From assembly GCA_046756405.1 (NCBI GenBank), contig JBHHWH010000036.1:1-23230 (forward strand): a stretch of 23,230 bases of DNA, written 5' to 3'. This DNA is from JBHHWH01 sp046756405. GTDB lineage: Bacteria > Actinomycetota > Acidimicrobiia > Spongiisociales > ZC4RG35. The position numbers and the translations under genes were made by a program. Shown here one piece after another: positions 21,785 through 23,230 of this stretch (position 1 is its first letter; each line of letters begins with the position of its first letter). The notes below the pieces were generated by a model. That model did not search any database. It saw nothing but the letters and a program-made list of their open reading frames with translations, and was not told the origin of the DNA.

Positions 21785-23049
21785 GACGCCGGCTCGCGCT
21801 TCTCAGCCTCGCCACGACCACCTTCTTGGTCATTGCCTTCCTTGTCCCCCTGGGCCTGTTGGTGCGCCGCCAGGCCGCCGATCGAGCCCGCATCGAGGCC
21901 GAGCGTCAGGCTCAAGCGCTGGCCTCTCTGATCGCCCTGGCGGTCACGCTCGACGCCGCGGCCGACACGGTGGCTGCGGCCATCGGTCCCCTGAGCCAGG
22001 GTGTAATGGTGGTATTACCCGACGGATCCGTCCTCGGGGAGCCCCTTCCTGCTCAGGGAACCCTGGTGGAGGGGGCGGCGGAGGATCAGGCCACGATTGC
22101 CTCCCTGGTGGAGGGAGGATGGGAGATAGCGCTGCCAGTCATCGGACGGGCTGGGGTCTCGGTGGTGGATGTATACGTGCCAGACAAGGAATTGTCTGAG
22201 GGCGTGGCCGGGGCCTGGGCACTTCTCGGCTTGCTCGGCCTGGTCCTGGTGGGAACGTCCGTCGTGCTTGCCGATCGTTTAGGAAGAAGGCTCGTCGAAC
22301 CCACCCGGCAGCTGGCCCTGGCTGCCCACAGGCTCGGGGAAGGGGACCTCGACGTGCGAGTCGATGTGGCCGATCCCCCGGAATTCGGGGAGGTTGGTGA
22401 GGCTTTCAACCGTCTCGCCGGCAGGCTGGAACAGCTCTTGGTCCAAGAGCGGGAGGAGCTGGCCGACCTGTCTCACCGTCTCCGGACTCCCCTCACCTCG
22501 CTGCGTCTCCAGGCGGAGAGCATCGTCGACCCCGAGGAGCGGCAAGAGATGGTGGCCCAGGTGGACCGGCTCGAGCAGTCCATAGACCAGCTCATCGTCG
22601 CCGCCCGCACCCGGGGAAGAAACGTGGTCGGAAGGTGCAGCCTGGATGAAGTAGTAGACCAACGGGCTGCATTCTGGAGGATCCTCGCCGACGAGGAGCA
22701 ACGGGAACTGTCCCTAGAGCTTGGGGCTCAGGGGGTGGAGTTGGGGATCTCGGCGGAGGAGGTGGAGGCGGTGGTCGACACTCTCGTGGGCAACGTCTTC
22801 GCCCATACTGAGCCGGAGACATCCTTGACCATCGCTACCGGGGAGACGGGCAACCGGCCCTGGATCGAAGTGGCCGACGAAGGCCCCGGGTTTACCGACG
22901 AGTCGCTCTTGGATCGGGGAGTCAGTGGAGCCGGTTCTACCGGCCTGGGCCTCGACATCGTGCGCCGGACCGCTGAGATGACCGGAGGAGAGATAGAAAT
23001 GAACAACCGCCCCTCGGGAGGGGCGGTTGTTCGGGTTTGGTTCGGGTAG
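21781..23049 (+). CDS. HAMP-domain sensor histidine kinase
   Basis: A 422-residue membrane kinase starting at GTG 21781. Layout: first membrane helix 5-28, an extracytoplasmic sensor region of about 110 residues (30-143), second helix 144-164, HAMP linker 165-222, dimerisation domain with phospho-accepting H232 in LADLSHRLRTPLTSLR, and ATPase domain with N338 (GNVFAHTEP), G1 box DEGPGF (366-371) and G2 box GSTGLGLDIV (385-394). The sensor has no recognisable ligand domain; it contains MVVLPDGSVLGEPLP, reminiscent of small PAS/PDC-like folds. The last codons contain a perfect hairpin that probably terminates the gene facing it. Signal unknown. Confidence 0.95.
   Translation: MRRRLALLSLATTTFLVIAFLVPLGLLVRRQAADRARIEAERQAQALASLIALAVTLDAAADTVAAAIGPLSQGVMVVLPDGSVLGEPLPAQGTLVEGAAEDQATIASLVEGGWEIALPVIGRAGVSVVDVYVPDKELSEGVAGAWALLGLLGLVLVGTSVVLADRLGRRLVEPTRQLALAAHRLGEGDLDVRVDVADPPEFGEVGEAFNRLAGRLEQLLVQEREELADLSHRLRTPLTSLRLQAESIVDPEERQEMVAQVDRLEQSIDQLIVAARTRGRNVVGRCSLDEVVDQRAAFWRILADEEQRELSLELGAQGVELGISAEEVEAVVDTLVGNVFAHTEPETSLTIATGETGNRPWIEVADEGPGFTDESLLDRGVSGAGSTGLGLDIVRRTAEMTGGEIEMNNRPSGGAVVRVWFG
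23001..23032 (-). terminator. 14-bp hairpin in the end of the kinase gene
   Basis: A perfect 14-bp stem with a CGGG loop, GAACAACCGCCCCT / AGGGGCGGTTGTTC. It lies within the kinase coding sequence (codons for EMNNRPSGGAVV). On the minus strand it is followed by ATTTCTATCTCT, a T-rich tail, and it begins about 30 bp beyond the Asp-rich gene stop, so it most likely terminates that convergent gene. Confidence 0.7.
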
Positions 23050-23062
23050 GAGCGGTTCCTAC

Positions 23063-23230
23063 TCAGTCGTCGTCGCCATGGTCACTGCCGTGGTCGCCGT
23101 CGTCGTCCTGGTCACCATGGTCTTCGTCCTGGTCGTCGCTGTGGTCCTGGTCGTCCTGGTCGTCCTGGTCGTCCTGGTCGTCGATCTCGTCGTGGTCTTC
23201 GTCGTCTTGGTCGTCGATCTCGTCGTGGTC
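23063..23230 (-). CDS. Asp/His/Glu/Gln-rich repeat protein (C-terminal part)
   Basis: The minus-strand frame is open from the right edge of the window to the TGA at 23065-23063, giving 55 visible C-terminal residues; the start is outside. About half are Asp, the rest mainly Gln, His, Glu and Gly, with almost no hydrophobic residues. Tandem units are visible: QDD in a row, then an 11-residue period DHDEIDDQDDE. Such tails are intrinsically disordered and likely to bind divalent metals such as calcium, by analogy with acidic repeat proteins. That is inference only. It converges on the histidine kinase gene with 13 bp between stops. Its strand and frame are supported by the unbroken repeat and clean stop. 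Confidence 0.65.
   Translation of the reverse strand, partial: DHDEIDDQDDEDHDEIDDQDDQDDQDDQDHSDDQDEDHGDQDDDGDHGSDHGDDD
23147..23182 (-). repeat. 9-nt tandem repeat (four copies) coding QDD units
   Basis: Four exact tandem copies of CTGGTCGTC on the plus strand (GACGACCAG on the minus), each coding one Asp-Asp-Gln unit. Confidence 0.85.
23175..23230 (-). repeat. 33-nt-period repeat in the Asp-rich gene
   Basis: Two identical 23-nt segments (23175-23197 and 23208-23230) with a 33-nt period, equal to an 11-residue protein unit; the array may continue past the window edge. Confidence 0.75.

Noticed and set aside
23147..23230. CRISPR array
   Set aside because: The repeats are 9-nt and 33-nt coding periodicities without unique spacers; they encode an Asp-rich tail in one unbroken frame.

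Overview
The window is about 23 kb of GC-rich bacterial chromosome with tightly packed genes, frequent GTG starts and many 4-bp ATGA/GTGA gene overlaps. Gene content (vitamin B12-dependent ribonucleotide reductase with tandem NrdR boxes, HutU/HutG histidine catabolism, an OmpR-type two-component system, PaaI-like thioesterases, an actinobacterial-looking CC...YRRRGLD methyltransferase) and base composition suggest an actinobacterium, possibly an uncultured Acidimicrobiia-like lineage. The lineage is an inference; no rRNA or other taxonomic marker is present.

Layout. 1-1393 (+): the end of a PaaI-like thioesterase, then a DusB-like tRNA-dihydrouridine synthase. 4710-1451 (-): a likely operon of an uncharacterised lipoprotein, urocanate hydratase (hutU) and an arginase-fold formimidoylglutamase-like enzyme (hutG); hutH and hutI are not in the window. 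8464-4958 (-): a likely five-gene operon of hotdog thioesterase, nitroreductase, ABC ATPase and two ABC-2 permeases. 8548-12068 (+): purine nucleoside phosphorylase deoD, the azlCD branched-chain amino-acid exporter pair and an NCS2 purine permease, with a small Dabb-fold gene on the minus strand between deoD and azlC. A strong hairpin terminator closes this stretch. 12124-13642: a divergent sulfotransferase/methyltransferase pair sharing a 37-bp promoter region. 14122-13649 (-): a small membrane-anchored protein of unknown function.

The dominant feature is nrdJ (20076-14245, -), a class II ribonucleotide reductase of 1943 codons interrupted by two full-length inteins, each with LAGLIDADG-type endonuclease motifs. 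Intein 1 (398 aa) sits immediately before the predicted thiyl-radical cysteine and separates the Asn and Cys of the NPCSE active-site motif. Intein 2 (438 aa) sits in the conserved SGAISK/TINMP segment. The host protein left after both splice out is 1107 aa. Upstream are two NrdR-box-like palindromes exactly 31 bp apart, just downstream of a plausible sigma70-type promoter.

The right end holds an OmpR-type response regulator and histidine kinase (21101-23049, +). On one side is a divergent Thr-rich membrane-anchored protein with an acidic tail. On the other is a convergent gene whose visible C-terminus is almost entirely Asp/His/Glu/Gln repeats. This arrangement is the best candidate here for an undescribed cell-surface sensing module. 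A 14-bp perfect hairpin lies inside the last codons of the kinase gene and probably terminates the convergent gene.
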